Below are positions 1 to 6,714 of a stretch of DNA of 11,669 nt, piece after piece (positions within the stretch are counted from its first letter, which is position 1; each line of letters starts with the position of its first letter). Below the pieces are notes generated by a model. It did not search any database. It was not told the DNA's origin and saw nothing but the letters and a program-made list of their open reading frames with translations. The stretch is taken from assembly GCA_020425885.1 (NCBI GenBank), contig JAGQRA010000499.1:1-11669 (forward strand), read 5' to 3'. The translations under genes were made by a program, and so were the position numbers. This DNA is from Planctomycetota bacterium. GTDB lineage: Bacteria; Planctomycetota; UBA1135; UBA2386.

Positions 1-1
1 C

Positions 2-1651
2 GCCGAGATCGCGTTGCTTGCGGTCGGGGCGCCGACCGGCGATAGACTGACCGCCGAGGTCGGTTTGGTGCAGAAGCTCCTGAATCGGTCCGAAGCCACC
101 GCCGGCGCCGTCTCCCTGCACCAGGCCGACCTTACCGAGGCAATGCCACCCCTACCCGGACCGAGCCGCGAACTGTTCCGCACCTTCCTCGCCGTCAATC
201 GTCAGCTGGCGCAGGAGACCGACCTCGACAAGGCGATGCGGCACCTGCTCGATGCCGCGGTGACGTTGACCGGCGGCCGTCAGGGCTACCTGCTCGTGAC
301 CCGCGAGGGCGGCGTGCAGCGTGAGTTCGACAGCGGTGATCCGGGAGCTGCCGGCCAGGCCTTCAGTCGGTCGTTGGCGCATCGCGCGATCGACCGGCAA
401 CGCACGCTGACCGGTATCGATGGTCTCGCCGACCGCGAGCTGCAGGAGATGCCGTCGATCCGCAACCTCGCCGTCCGGTCGGCGATCTGCGCCCCGTTCC
501 GTTCGGCGGGCGGCACCAGCGGCGCGATCTACGTCGAGCATCCCGGACGCGCCGATGTCTTCGACGACAGCGACAAAGAGGCCCTCGAGGTGCTCGCCGA
601 TCAGGCTGCCATCGCCGTCGATCGCATGCTGCGTGAGGAGGAGCTGGCGGCCGAGCTGCAGCAGAGTCGCCGCCAGCTCGCGGTGGCCACGCGCGGCCGC
701 CGGAAGCCGACCCGCCTGCTCGGCGACAGTCCGCCGATGGTCGCGCTGCGGGCCGAGATCGACAAGCTGGCCGGGCTCGAGCTGCCGATCCTGGTGATCG
801 GCGAGACCGGGACCGGCAAGGAACTCGTCGCGCGCGCGCTGCACGAACAGGGCGGGCGCAGCAAGCAGCCGTTCGTCGCCGAGAACTGTTCGGCGCTGCC
901 CGCCGAGCTGCTCGAACGGGAGCTGTTCGGGCACATGAAGGGCGCCTTCACCGGCGCCGACAGCGATCGCCCCGGGCTGCTCGAGCTGGCCAGCGGTGGC
1001 ACGTTGTTCCTCGACGAGGTCGGCGACATGCCGCCGGCGATGCAGGCCAAGCTGCTGCGGGCGCTGCAGGAGCAATCGATCCGCCGCGTTGGCGGCAGCG
1101 AGATGATCCGGCTCGACCTGCGGCTCGTGGCGGCGACCCACAAGGACATCCGCGCCATGGTCGAGCGCGGCGAGTTTCGCGAGGACCTGTTCTTCCGCCT
1201 CGCCGCCGTCGAGTTGCGGGTGCCGCCGCTGCGCGAGCGCGGTCAGGACATCGCCAAGTTGGCCGGTCACTTCCTCGGTCAGCACGCGAGCCAGCTCGGC
1301 CGGACGCTGCGCTTCGACCAGGGCGTCATCAAGGCGATGCAGGCCTACCCGTGGCCCGGCAACGTGCGCGAGCTCGACCACGTCGTGGCGCGCGCGGCCC
1401 TGTTGACCGAGGGCGAGGCGATTCTGGATCTGCAGCTGCCGACCGTCCACCGGGCCGAGGTCGCGGTCGAGACCGTCGCTGCCGTTGCAAGCGCTGCGGC
1501 GGGGCCGGTGGTGCCGTTGAAGGAGGTCGAGCGGGCCGCGATCGCCGCCGCCATCCAGCACTTCGGCGGCGACAAGGCGAAGAGCGCCCGCGCCCTCGGC
1601 ATCTCGCGCACGGCCCTCTACGAGAAGCTCAAGCGCTACGAGATCGGCTGA
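2..1651 (+). CDS. Sigma-54-dependent transcriptional activator (GAF, AAA+, Fis-type HTH), 5' end outside window
   Basis: This is a bacterial enhancer-binding protein that uses ATP hydrolysis to open sigma-54 RNA polymerase promoters. Residues are numbered from the TTG at 14; the frame stays open to the left edge, so the true start and any further N-terminal domain lie outside. A GAF-like sensory domain spans about 55-205, followed by a short helical linker. The AAA+ sigma-54 interaction domain spans about 233-470. It has Walker A GETGTGKE (263-270), an intact sigma-54 contact loop GAFTGA (310-315), Walker B GGTLFLDE (328-335), arginine-finger region FREDLFFRL (388-396) and PWPGNVREL (446-454). 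A Fis-type HTH closes the protein (about 502-545). There is no response-regulator receiver domain in the visible part, so it is probably controlled by ligand binding to GAF or by the missing N-terminus. A sigma-54 promoter lies 104 bp past its stop, suggesting a local target. The family is certain; the target is inferred. Confidence 0.95.
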   Translation, partial: AEIALLAVGAPTGDRLTAEVGLVQKLLNRSEATAGAVSLHQADLTEAMPPLPGPSRELFRTFLAVNRQLAQETDLDKAMRHLLDAAVTLTGGRQGYLLVTREGGVQREFDSGDPGAAGQAFSRSLAHRAIDRQRTLTGIDGLADRELQEMPSIRNLAVRSAICAPFRSAGGTSGAIYVEHPGRADVFDDSDKEALEVLADQAAIAVDRMLREEELAAELQQSRRQLAVATRGRRKPTRLLGDSPPMVALRAEIDKLAGLELPILVIGETGTGKELVARALHEQGGRSKQPFVAENCSALPAELLERELFGHMKGAFTGADSDRPGLLELASGGTLFLDEVGDMPPAMQAKLLRALQEQSIRRVGGSEMIRLDLRLVAATHKDIRAMVERGEFREDLFFRLAAVELRVPPLRERGQDIAKLAGHFLGQHASQLGRTLRFDQGVIKAMQAYPWPGNVRELDHVVARAALLTEGEAILDLQLPTVHRAEVAVETVAAVASAAAGPVVPLKEVERAAIAAAIQHFGGDKAKSARALGISRTALYEKLKRYEIG

Positions 1652-1686
1652 CCGATCCAGCTCGACCGGCGCGCTGCCGACCGAGT

Positions 1687-1729
1687 GTCCGGCTTGCGGA
1701 CGCGGCCACCCGATAGCGATCGGAATCCG
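1687..1729. promoter_or_regulatory. Cluster of short dyads, candidate activator binding sites (UAS)
   Basis: Three small inverted repeats lie between the activator stop and the sigma-54 promoter. They are GTCCG-N5-CGGAC at 1687-1701, CCGAT-N4-ATCGG at 1710-1723, and CGGA-A-TCCG at 1721-1729. The first is centred near -86 and the second near -64 relative to a start expected around 1780. Sigma-54 activators with Fis-type HTHs bind dyad sites, usually some 80-150 bp upstream. The first repeat could also be a weak terminator stem for the activator gene, but no T-run follows. Short dyads are common by chance in GC-rich DNA, so this is a candidate only. Confidence 0.35.
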
Positions 1730-1753
1730 TGCGTGGTCGCCGACACCCCCGGT

Positions 1754-1770
1754 CTGGCACGCCCATTGCC
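1754..1770 (+). promoter_or_regulatory. Sigma-54 (RpoN) -24/-12 promoter
   Basis: The sequence CTGGCACGCCCATTGCC matches the sigma-54 consensus YTGGCACGrNNNTTGCW almost completely. The -24 element TGGCACG is at 1755-1761 and the -12 element TTGC at 1766-1769. The invariant GG and GC are separated by exactly 10 bases, as the family requires. Transcription would begin near 1780, leaving a leader of about 35 nt before the ATG at 1815. The nearest upstream gene encodes a sigma-54 activator, which strengthens the call. Confidence 0.85.
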
Positions 1771-1801
1771 TTGCCGCTCGTTGTCTTGAACCAGAACCAA
1801 C

Positions 1802-1810
1802 GAGAGAGAG
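1802..1810 (+). promoter_or_regulatory. Purine-rich ribosome binding site
   Basis: The alternating run GAGAGAGAG ends 4 bases before the ATG at 1815. It is the only purine tract in the short leader and supports that start. It is a GA repeat rather than a canonical AGGAGG. Confidence 0.55.
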
Positions 1811-1814
1811 AACA

Positions 1815-2399
1815 ATGAAGCCTGCCCTGATGCTCGCGACGCTCCTGGCCGCTACCGCCGGCCTCGCCGCCCAGACCCACACCGTGCGCGGCACGGTCGA
1901 GGACGTGCAGAACACGACGAATCAGTTCGTCCTGAAGTGCACGAACATCCCACTCGTCAGCACCGCCGTGAACCTCAACGCTTGGATCGGCACCGAGGCC
2001 ATCATGCAGGTGACCAACCTCGGTTCACCGGCGGCGCCGTCCCTTCGCGTCGATGCCATCGCGGTCACGGCCGAGACCTTCGAGATGGGTAATCTGCGAT
2101 TCGGTCAGGCGCGCACCTGGACCGTCTTCGCCCCGGCCGGGTCGTTCTCCCTGGTCGCGATCGACTTCACGGCCAACACCGGCTTCCTGCCGGTCGCTGG
2201 CCTGGGCAGCTATCTGCTCGGTGCCAACGCGATCGTGCTGCGGTCCGGCTTCGCCGGCGGCAACAACCAGTTCCAGTTCCAATTCACGATGCCGAACGCG
2301 CCGGCCCTCACCGGGCAGTCGATGACGGCGCAGGCCCTGATCCTCGAGTCGGCGCAGGCCTATCTCAGCAATTCCGACTGCAAGGACATCGGCCAGTAG
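1815..2399 (+). CDS. Small exported protein, probable stand-alone beta-sandwich domain
   Basis: This 194-aa protein has a signal peptide: a Lys at residue 2, a hydrophobic core at about 4-18, and probable cleavage before Gln20. The mature part alternates polar and hydrophobic residues, is rich in Thr, Ala, Asn and Gln, and looks all-beta. Its last ~85 residues follow the same pattern as the C-terminal domain of the FG-GAP protein at 6715-9318. Shared elements are a Leu-rich strand, then FLP/ALP, a Gly-rich turn, P-x-L-x-G, and a final LSN motif. I judge these homologous by eye. It may be a free copy of a domain that usually ends large secreted planctomycete proteins. Two Cys are in the mature chain (residues 42 and 189 approximately). 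It is the first gene behind the sigma-54 promoter and has a good RBS. No enzymatic motif is seen and its function is unknown. Confidence 0.85.
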   Translation: MKPALMLATLLAATAGLAAQTHTVRGTVEDVQNTTNQFVLKCTNIPLVSTAVNLNAWIGTEAIMQVTNLGSPAAPSLRVDAIAVTAETFEMGNLRFGQARTWTVFAPAGSFSLVAIDFTANTGFLPVAGLGSYLLGANAIVLRSGFAGGNNQFQFQFTMPNAPALTGQSMTAQALILESAQAYLSNSDCKDIGQ

Positions 2400-2449
2400 G
2401 GCCGGCGCCGACACGTTTCGTTTCGATCGGTATCATTCCCCGGATTCTC

Positions 2450-4120
2450 ATGCTCTGTCGACTGTCGCTTGCCCTTCTTCTCACCGTCTCCGCCTCGGCC
2501 CAGGTCATCGTCCTGGCCGAAGGAACGGTGAACTCGCTGCGCATCGCGACGGTCCCCGAGAGCAGCCCGAACGCGCCCGACACAGTCGTGCTGCAGAACG
2601 CGGAGCTGCTGCCCGTGGAGATCACGGGCCGCACCGTCGGGCGGGAGCATGGCCCGTCCAACAGCCGCCGCCTGTCGCGCAATGGCATCGAACGCGTCGA
2701 GCTCCCCGATGGTGGTCGCCTGTTGCGCTACCGGCGCGATGGCGGCCAGCATTGGGGCTTTCTGCATATCGCCCCGGATGGCCAGGCGACCGTCGTGCTC
2801 GAGCACGCCGGCGTCGGTGCCGGGCTGTCGGATCCGTTCTTCGATCAGATCGGCGTCGCCGACGATGGTCGCCACGCGGTCGTGTCGCTGCTGGCCGGCG
2901 GTGCCCATACGGTCAAGCTCGATGGCACGCTCTACGCCAGCACCGGTCGCCCGGATCGACTGGCCCTGCCGGCAACACAGACGGTCGCACCGACCTCGAT
3001 GATGGTCGGGCCGACGCACTTCTTCTGTTCGGCGGGTTCTTCGGGCGTCGACCGCCTGTTCCGCTGTGCGCTCGCGGACGGTGCGGTGCCGGTCGACCTG
3101 ACGCCGCCGACCACGGCGCTCGATCGTCTCCAGGAGGAGATGGTGATGTCGGGCGATGGCCAGCACGTCGTGTTCCTGCACGGACCCCAACGGCAGCAGC
3201 GGCTGTGGCACGCGACCACCACCGGCGCCGCCGCCGTGCTGCCGCCGCCGCCGAGCAAGTACGAAGAACCCAACTACCTTCCGTTCGGCGTCGGCGAGCC
3301 GGCGATGTCGCTCAACGAGGACGGTTCGCGGCTGTTCTTCGTCGACTCCTCGGTGCGCGACGAGCTCTTCCTGCTCGATGTCCAGGGCGCGCTGCCGGCG
3401 CTGCAGATCACCGACGATCCGATCTTCCAGCCCTACATCGGCGTCCACATCCTGCCGAAGTTCGACGGCACGAGGCTGCTGATCGCCATCGGCGACATCG
3501 GGCGCATGGACTGGTTCCGCGCCGACCTGGCCGCGAGCGGCAACACGGTCGCCAACCTGACCGGCACCGGATCGCAGCAGCAGCCGTACCCGGCCGGTGC
3601 GCTGTCGCCGATCGCCGGTGCGGACACCGGCTCGAGCCTGCTGCTCGTCGAGCAGACGGCGGCCGGGATGGACCTGCGGCGCATGGACACTGCGTCCGGC
3701 ACCAGCGCCATCGTGCAGAGCGACGCGGCGCTCTCGATCGCGACCGGCAGCTCGTTCGGTCCAGCGGCCGACGTGACCGTGCACGGCGTCGGCGGTGACC
3801 GGCTGTATCGCGGCCTGACCGCGACGCCGTTCGCGACGACGCCGGCCGGCGTGCTGATGACCGCGCCGGTGCAAGGTCCGCTGCTGTCCGGCACCCAGGT
3901 GCATCTGCTGATCCCGTGGGGGATCCCGGTGTTCTACTTCGCCGGTGGCGGCGTGATCGCGGGACAGATCGAGTACGGACTGAAACAGATCGTCATGACC
4001 GAGAGCGGCGGCGTGCTGTTGAACGGCGGCACGTTGCGTTACTTCGGTATCGGCACCAGCGTCGTGTTGCAGCGACCGCCGACGCCGCTGCGGCTCGTGC
4101 TGTCGGGTGCCGGCGGCTGA
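2450..4120 (+). CDS. Exported TolB/WD40-like beta-propeller protein
   Basis: This 556-aa protein has a clear signal peptide (residues 1-17) with cleavage predicted at SASA|QV. The mature chain carries repeated PD40/WD40-like strands in which a Gly-containing turn is followed by a hydrophobic strand. Examples are APDGQATVVL (108-117), ADDGRHAVVS (137-146), SGDGQHVVFL (234-243), NEDGSRLFFV (289-298) with ELFLLDV (305-311), and KFDGTRLLIA (337-346). This pattern is typical of TolB-type propellers, which bind proteins or peptides in the periplasm or outside the cell. No catalytic motif was recognised. The last ~80 residues are Gly-rich and strand-forming. No convincing Shine-Dalgarno precedes the ATG, which starts 50 bp after the previous stop, so it may depend on read-through from the sigma-54 promoter. 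The next gene follows after 9 bp. The fold is fairly sure; its ligand is unknown. Confidence 0.85.
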   Translation: MLCRLSLALLLTVSASAQVIVLAEGTVNSLRIATVPESSPNAPDTVVLQNAELLPVEITGRTVGREHGPSNSRRLSRNGIERVELPDGGRLLRYRRDGGQHWGFLHIAPDGQATVVLEHAGVGAGLSDPFFDQIGVADDGRHAVVSLLAGGAHTVKLDGTLYASTGRPDRLALPATQTVAPTSMMVGPTHFFCSAGSSGVDRLFRCALADGAVPVDLTPPTTALDRLQEEMVMSGDGQHVVFLHGPQRQQRLWHATTTGAAAVLPPPPSKYEEPNYLPFGVGEPAMSLNEDGSRLFFVDSSVRDELFLLDVQGALPALQITDDPIFQPYIGVHILPKFDGTRLLIAIGDIGRMDWFRADLAASGNTVANLTGTGSQQQPYPAGALSPIAGADTGSSLLLVEQTAAGMDLRRMDTASGTSAIVQSDAALSIATGSSFGPAADVTVHGVGGDRLYRGLTATPFATTPAGVLMTAPVQGPLLSGTQVHLLIPWGIPVFYFAGGGVIAGQIEYGLKQIVMTESGGVLLNGGTLRYFGIGTSVVLQRPPTPLRLVLSGAGG

Positions 4121-4129
4121 GCCGGGTCG

Positions 4130-5173
4130 ATGTCTCGCCTCCTCCCGGCGCTCGTCATTGCCCTGTTGGCCGCGGCCTGCGTCTCTCCGGACCCGACGAT
4201 CGAGGCCCGCGTCGCCGAGGTCGACCAGGCGCGTCTGATGCGCCACGTCGAGTCGCTCTGCGCCCTCGGGCCGCGGCCCGCGAGCTACACGGAGACGACG
4301 GTCGCGACGCTGGCCTACCTCGAGCAAGAGCTGCGGAGCTACGGCCTCGAGGTCCGCCGCCACACGTTCTCGGCGACGATGCGGACGTGGACGCGCAAGC
4401 AGGCCGACGACGGCCGCCAATCGTTCGTGCTCGGCGCCAGACCGGGCGTGCACCACAACGTGATCGCCGAGAAGCGCGGGACTCGGCCGACGGCGGTCGA
4501 ACTCGGCGCCCACTACGACACCGTGGTGTTCGGCCCCGGCGCCGACGACAACACCAGCGGCGTCGCGCTGGCGCTCGAGGTCGCCCGCCTCGTCGCCGAG
4601 GTGCCGACCGAGAAGTCGATCCGGATCGTGTTCTTCGCGATGGAGGAGGAGGGCAAGGTCGGCAGCCGCGAATACGTGGAGCAGCTCGCGCGCGATGGCG
4701 ATCTGCCCGAGGGCGCGATCGTCGTCGACGGCATCGGCTGCGCCTCGGACGAACCGGGTTCGCAGCGCCGGCCCGCCGACGGCCCGCCGCGCGTTCCGTT
4801 CGTCTACTGGCCACCGGACGTCGGCGACTTCGTGCTCGTCGCCGGCAACTGGGACTCGGGGTGGCTCGGCAACCTCTACGAGGGTTGCGCCGCGACCTAT
4901 GTGCCCGACCTGCCCCTCTACAGCCTGAATCGCATCGCCGGTTGGTTCTCGGACTCGAGCCGCAGCGACCACTGGAACTACTGGCAGGCCGGCGTGCCGG
5001 CGGTATGGCTGACCGACACCGGCGAGTACCGCAATCCTGGCTATCACACGCCGGACGACAGGCCCGAGGTCATCGATCCGGTGTTCCTGCGGCGCTGCAC
5101 CCAGGCGGTGCTGGCGACGATGCTCGAATGGACCGAGGTGGCGACAGCCGCCGAGCGCGAAGGGCAGCGATGA
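4130..5173 (+). CDS. M28-family zinc metallopeptidase, lipoprotein
   Basis: This is a co-catalytic dizinc exopeptidase of the M28 type (aminopeptidase or glutaminyl-cyclase-like), 347 aa. A type II signal with lipobox LAAAC puts the lipidated Cys at residue 17, so it should be membrane-anchored outside the cytoplasm. The full metal set is visible: His128 and Asp130 (AHYD), Asp140 in GADDNTSG (bridging), the Glu172/Glu173 pair in MEEEGKVGS (general base and ligand), Asp200 (VVDGIG), and His306 (YHTPDD). The helix SDHWNYWQAGVPAVWLTD before the last His is typical of the family. The N-terminal ~100 residues are a usual cap that recognises a single-chain substrate. An active enzyme is predicted; substrate specificity cannot be read. 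It begins 9 bp after the propeller gene, which suggests co-transcription and possibly cooperation at the cell surface. Confidence 0.93.
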   Translation: MSRLLPALVIALLAAACVSPDPTIEARVAEVDQARLMRHVESLCALGPRPASYTETTVATLAYLEQELRSYGLEVRRHTFSATMRTWTRKQADDGRQSFVLGARPGVHHNVIAEKRGTRPTAVELGAHYDTVVFGPGADDNTSGVALALEVARLVAEVPTEKSIRIVFFAMEEEGKVGSREYVEQLARDGDLPEGAIVVDGIGCASDEPGSQRRPADGPPRVPFVYWPPDVGDFVLVAGNWDSGWLGNLYEGCAATYVPDLPLYSLNRIAGWFSDSSRSDHWNYWQAGVPAVWLTDTGEYRNPGYHTPDDRPEVIDPVFLRRCTQAVLATMLEWTEVATAAEREGQR

Positions 5174-5245
5174 CGGCCGACGAGTAGGGCACGGTCGGCG
5201 ATGAGAGTGCCCGGCTCCGCCGCCCGATGCAGAAACCCTGTCCGC

Positions 5246-5286
5246 CCGGAGGATAGGCTGACCGCGCTGCGGTCCTGTCCATCCGG
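5246..5286 (+). repeat. Long imperfect hairpin in intergenic gap
   Basis: The 154-bp gap between the peptidase and the DUF805-SRPBCC gene can fold into one long stem. CCGGA (5246-5250) pairs with TCCGG (5282-5286). GGATAGG (5251-5257) pairs with CCTGTCC (5274-5280) using one G-U. ACCGC (5261-5265) pairs with GCGGT (5269-5273) around a GCT loop. There is a 3-nt bulge at 5258-5260 and a single unpaired A at 5281, giving 17 pairs. Weaker stems lie just upstream (5187-5192 with 5207-5212). No T-run follows, so it is not a classic intrinsic terminator. It could end the upstream transcript, stabilise its 3' end, or act as a 5' structure for the next gene. Confidence 0.5.
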
Positions 5287-5318
5287 AACCGCCAACCCGC
5301 GTTTCCCCGCTGGGCTTC

Positions 5319-5322
5319 GAGG
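5319..5322 (+). promoter_or_regulatory. Shine-Dalgarno core GAGG
   Basis: GAGG lies 5 bases before the ATG at 5328 and favours that codon over the in-frame ATG at 5334, which would sit 11 bases away. Confidence 0.5.
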
Positions 5323-5327
5323 CGACG

Positions 5328-6653
5328 ATGAAGATGCCAACCGACCTGACACGGATCTTCAACCCTGCCGGTCGAATCGACCGTGCGGCGTTCTTCGGCA
5401 TCGCCGTGTCGCTCGTCGCCGTCAAGGTCGCGCTCGATGCCGTGCTGAGTCACCTGCTGCTCGACGTGCCGTGGCAGGCGACGTTCTACTGGGCACCGCT
5501 GCCACGGCTGCATATCGGCAGCGGGAGCAGCACGATCGTGATCGCCTTCGGCCTGCTCGCGCTCCCGTTCGCCTGGGTCGGCGCCGCCCTCTCGATCCGG
5601 CGCCTGCGCGACGCCGGGCTGTCGCCTTGGTTCGTCGTGCTGTTCGCGATCCCGGCCGTGAACGTCGTCCTGTTCGTCGCGCTGGCGACGGTCCCGACCG
5701 CGCCGGAACCGCGGCGGCCGCGTGAGCCGCGGCGCCTTCGCCCGATCCTGCCGGCGGCGATCGCCGCGTTGCTCACCGCCGCCTTGATCTGGTTCTCGGT
5801 CAACGTGGTCGGCTTCTACGGTGGTGCGCTGTTCCTCGCGACGCCGTTCCTGCAGGGCCTGCTCGTCGGTCTGCTCGCCGGTCCGCGCGGCTTCGGCGCG
5901 GCGATCGGTGAGCTCGCGCTCAGCGGCGCGATGTGTTTCATCGCCCTGCTGTCGTTCGGCGTCGAAGGCATGACGTGCATCGTCATGGCGACGCCACTCT
6001 GGTTCCTGATCGCGCTCGCGGGCACCGTTCTCGGCGTCACCGCGGTCCGGGCGAGCGGGTTCGCGCTGCCGCGCGCCGCGCCCGTGCTGTTCGTCGTGCC
6101 GGCCGGCAGCTACCTCGAGGCGATGCTCGCGCCCGAGCCGAGCGTGTTCGAGGTCGCGACCACGGTGCGCGTAGGCGCCCCGGCAACGAGCGTCTGGCAG
6201 CACCTCGTCGCGTTCTCCGAGCTCCCGCCGCCGACCGAGCTCGTGTTCCGGGTCGGCGTCGCCTATCCGGTGCGTGCCAGCATCGAGGGCGAGGGGCCCG
6301 GCGCCGTGCGCCGTTGCTCGTTCAGCACGGGCGACTTCGTCGAGCCGATCGAGGTGTGGGACGAGCCCCGCCTGCTCAGGTTCTCGGTGATCGAATGCCC
6401 GCAGCCGATGGTGGAGTGGAACCCGTTCCACGACCATGTCGATGCCCACCACCTGCACGGCTTCTTCACGGCGAAGCGCGGTCAGTTCGCGCTGCGCGAA
6501 TGCCAGGACGGCACGACCGAGCTGACCGGCACGACGTGGTACTCGCACGGCCTGTGGCCCGAGAGCTACTGGGCCTGGTGGAGCGAACTCCTCGTGCATG
6601 CGATCCATCGCCGCGTGCTCGGGCACATCGCGCGCGGCGCCGAGGGGCGCTGA
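5328..6653 (+). CDS. DUF805-like membrane protein fused to C-terminal SRPBCC (START-like) domain
   Basis: This 441-aa protein is built of three blocks. Residues 1-125 resemble DUF805: a GRIDRAAFF entry motif (16-23), hydrophobic segments near 20-45 and 70-90, the signature RRLRDAGLSPWFVVL (91-105), and a third helix to about 122. An Arg/Pro-rich linker (128-139) leads to a second hydrophobic block (140-265) with perhaps four or five more membrane helices. Residues about 273-437 form a soluble SRPBCC/polyketide-cyclase-like domain. It opens with a strand and VxAPATSVWQHLVAF, typical of the fold, and ends in a long helix. That domain usually binds a hydrophobic ligand in a cavity. A His-rich stretch (368-377) lies inside it. 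The molecular role is unknown; lipid or membrane-linked ligand sensing is a guess. It is convergent with the FG-GAP gene, separated by 61 bp with no convincing terminator. Confidence 0.88.
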   Translation: MKMPTDLTRIFNPAGRIDRAAFFGIAVSLVAVKVALDAVLSHLLLDVPWQATFYWAPLPRLHIGSGSSTIVIAFGLLALPFAWVGAALSIRRLRDAGLSPWFVVLFAIPAVNVVLFVALATVPTAPEPRRPREPRRLRPILPAAIAALLTAALIWFSVNVVGFYGGALFLATPFLQGLLVGLLAGPRGFGAAIGELALSGAMCFIALLSFGVEGMTCIVMATPLWFLIALAGTVLGVTAVRASGFALPRAAPVLFVVPAGSYLEAMLAPEPSVFEVATTVRVGAPATSVWQHLVAFSELPPPTELVFRVGVAYPVRASIEGEGPGAVRRCSFSTGDFVEPIEVWDEPRLLRFSVIECPQPMVEWNPFHDHVDAHHLHGFFTAKRGQFALRECQDGTTELTGTTWYSHGLWPESYWAWWSELLVHAIHRRVLGHIARGAEGR

Positions 6654-6714
6654 TCGCGGGCCGCCTCGCCACTCGTCACATCCATGCTCCCGCCGGGCGG
6701 CTGCGGCACGACGG

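Noticed and set aside
152..1915. A 587-codon open frame on the - strand opposite the sigma-54 activator
   Set aside because: It overlaps an unmistakable AAA+ activator and covers the sigma-54 promoter. The composition is typical of a shadow frame.
5171..5199. GCCGAC (5176-5181) with GTCGGC (5194-5199) as a terminator after the M28 gene
   Set aside because: Six pairs with a 12-nt loop and no T-run are too weak; the stem also competes with neighbouring foldings.
2360..5425. A 1021-codon open frame on the - strand opposite the propeller and M28 genes
   Set aside because: Low-complexity Arg/His/Ala/Gln-rich translation with no domain. The + strand genes have signal peptides and complete catalytic motifs.
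6654..6714. Possible bidirectional terminator between the convergent genes (CCGCCGGGCGG at 6690-6700)
   Set aside because: The dyad leaves no room for a proper loop, and no T-run flanks it on either side.
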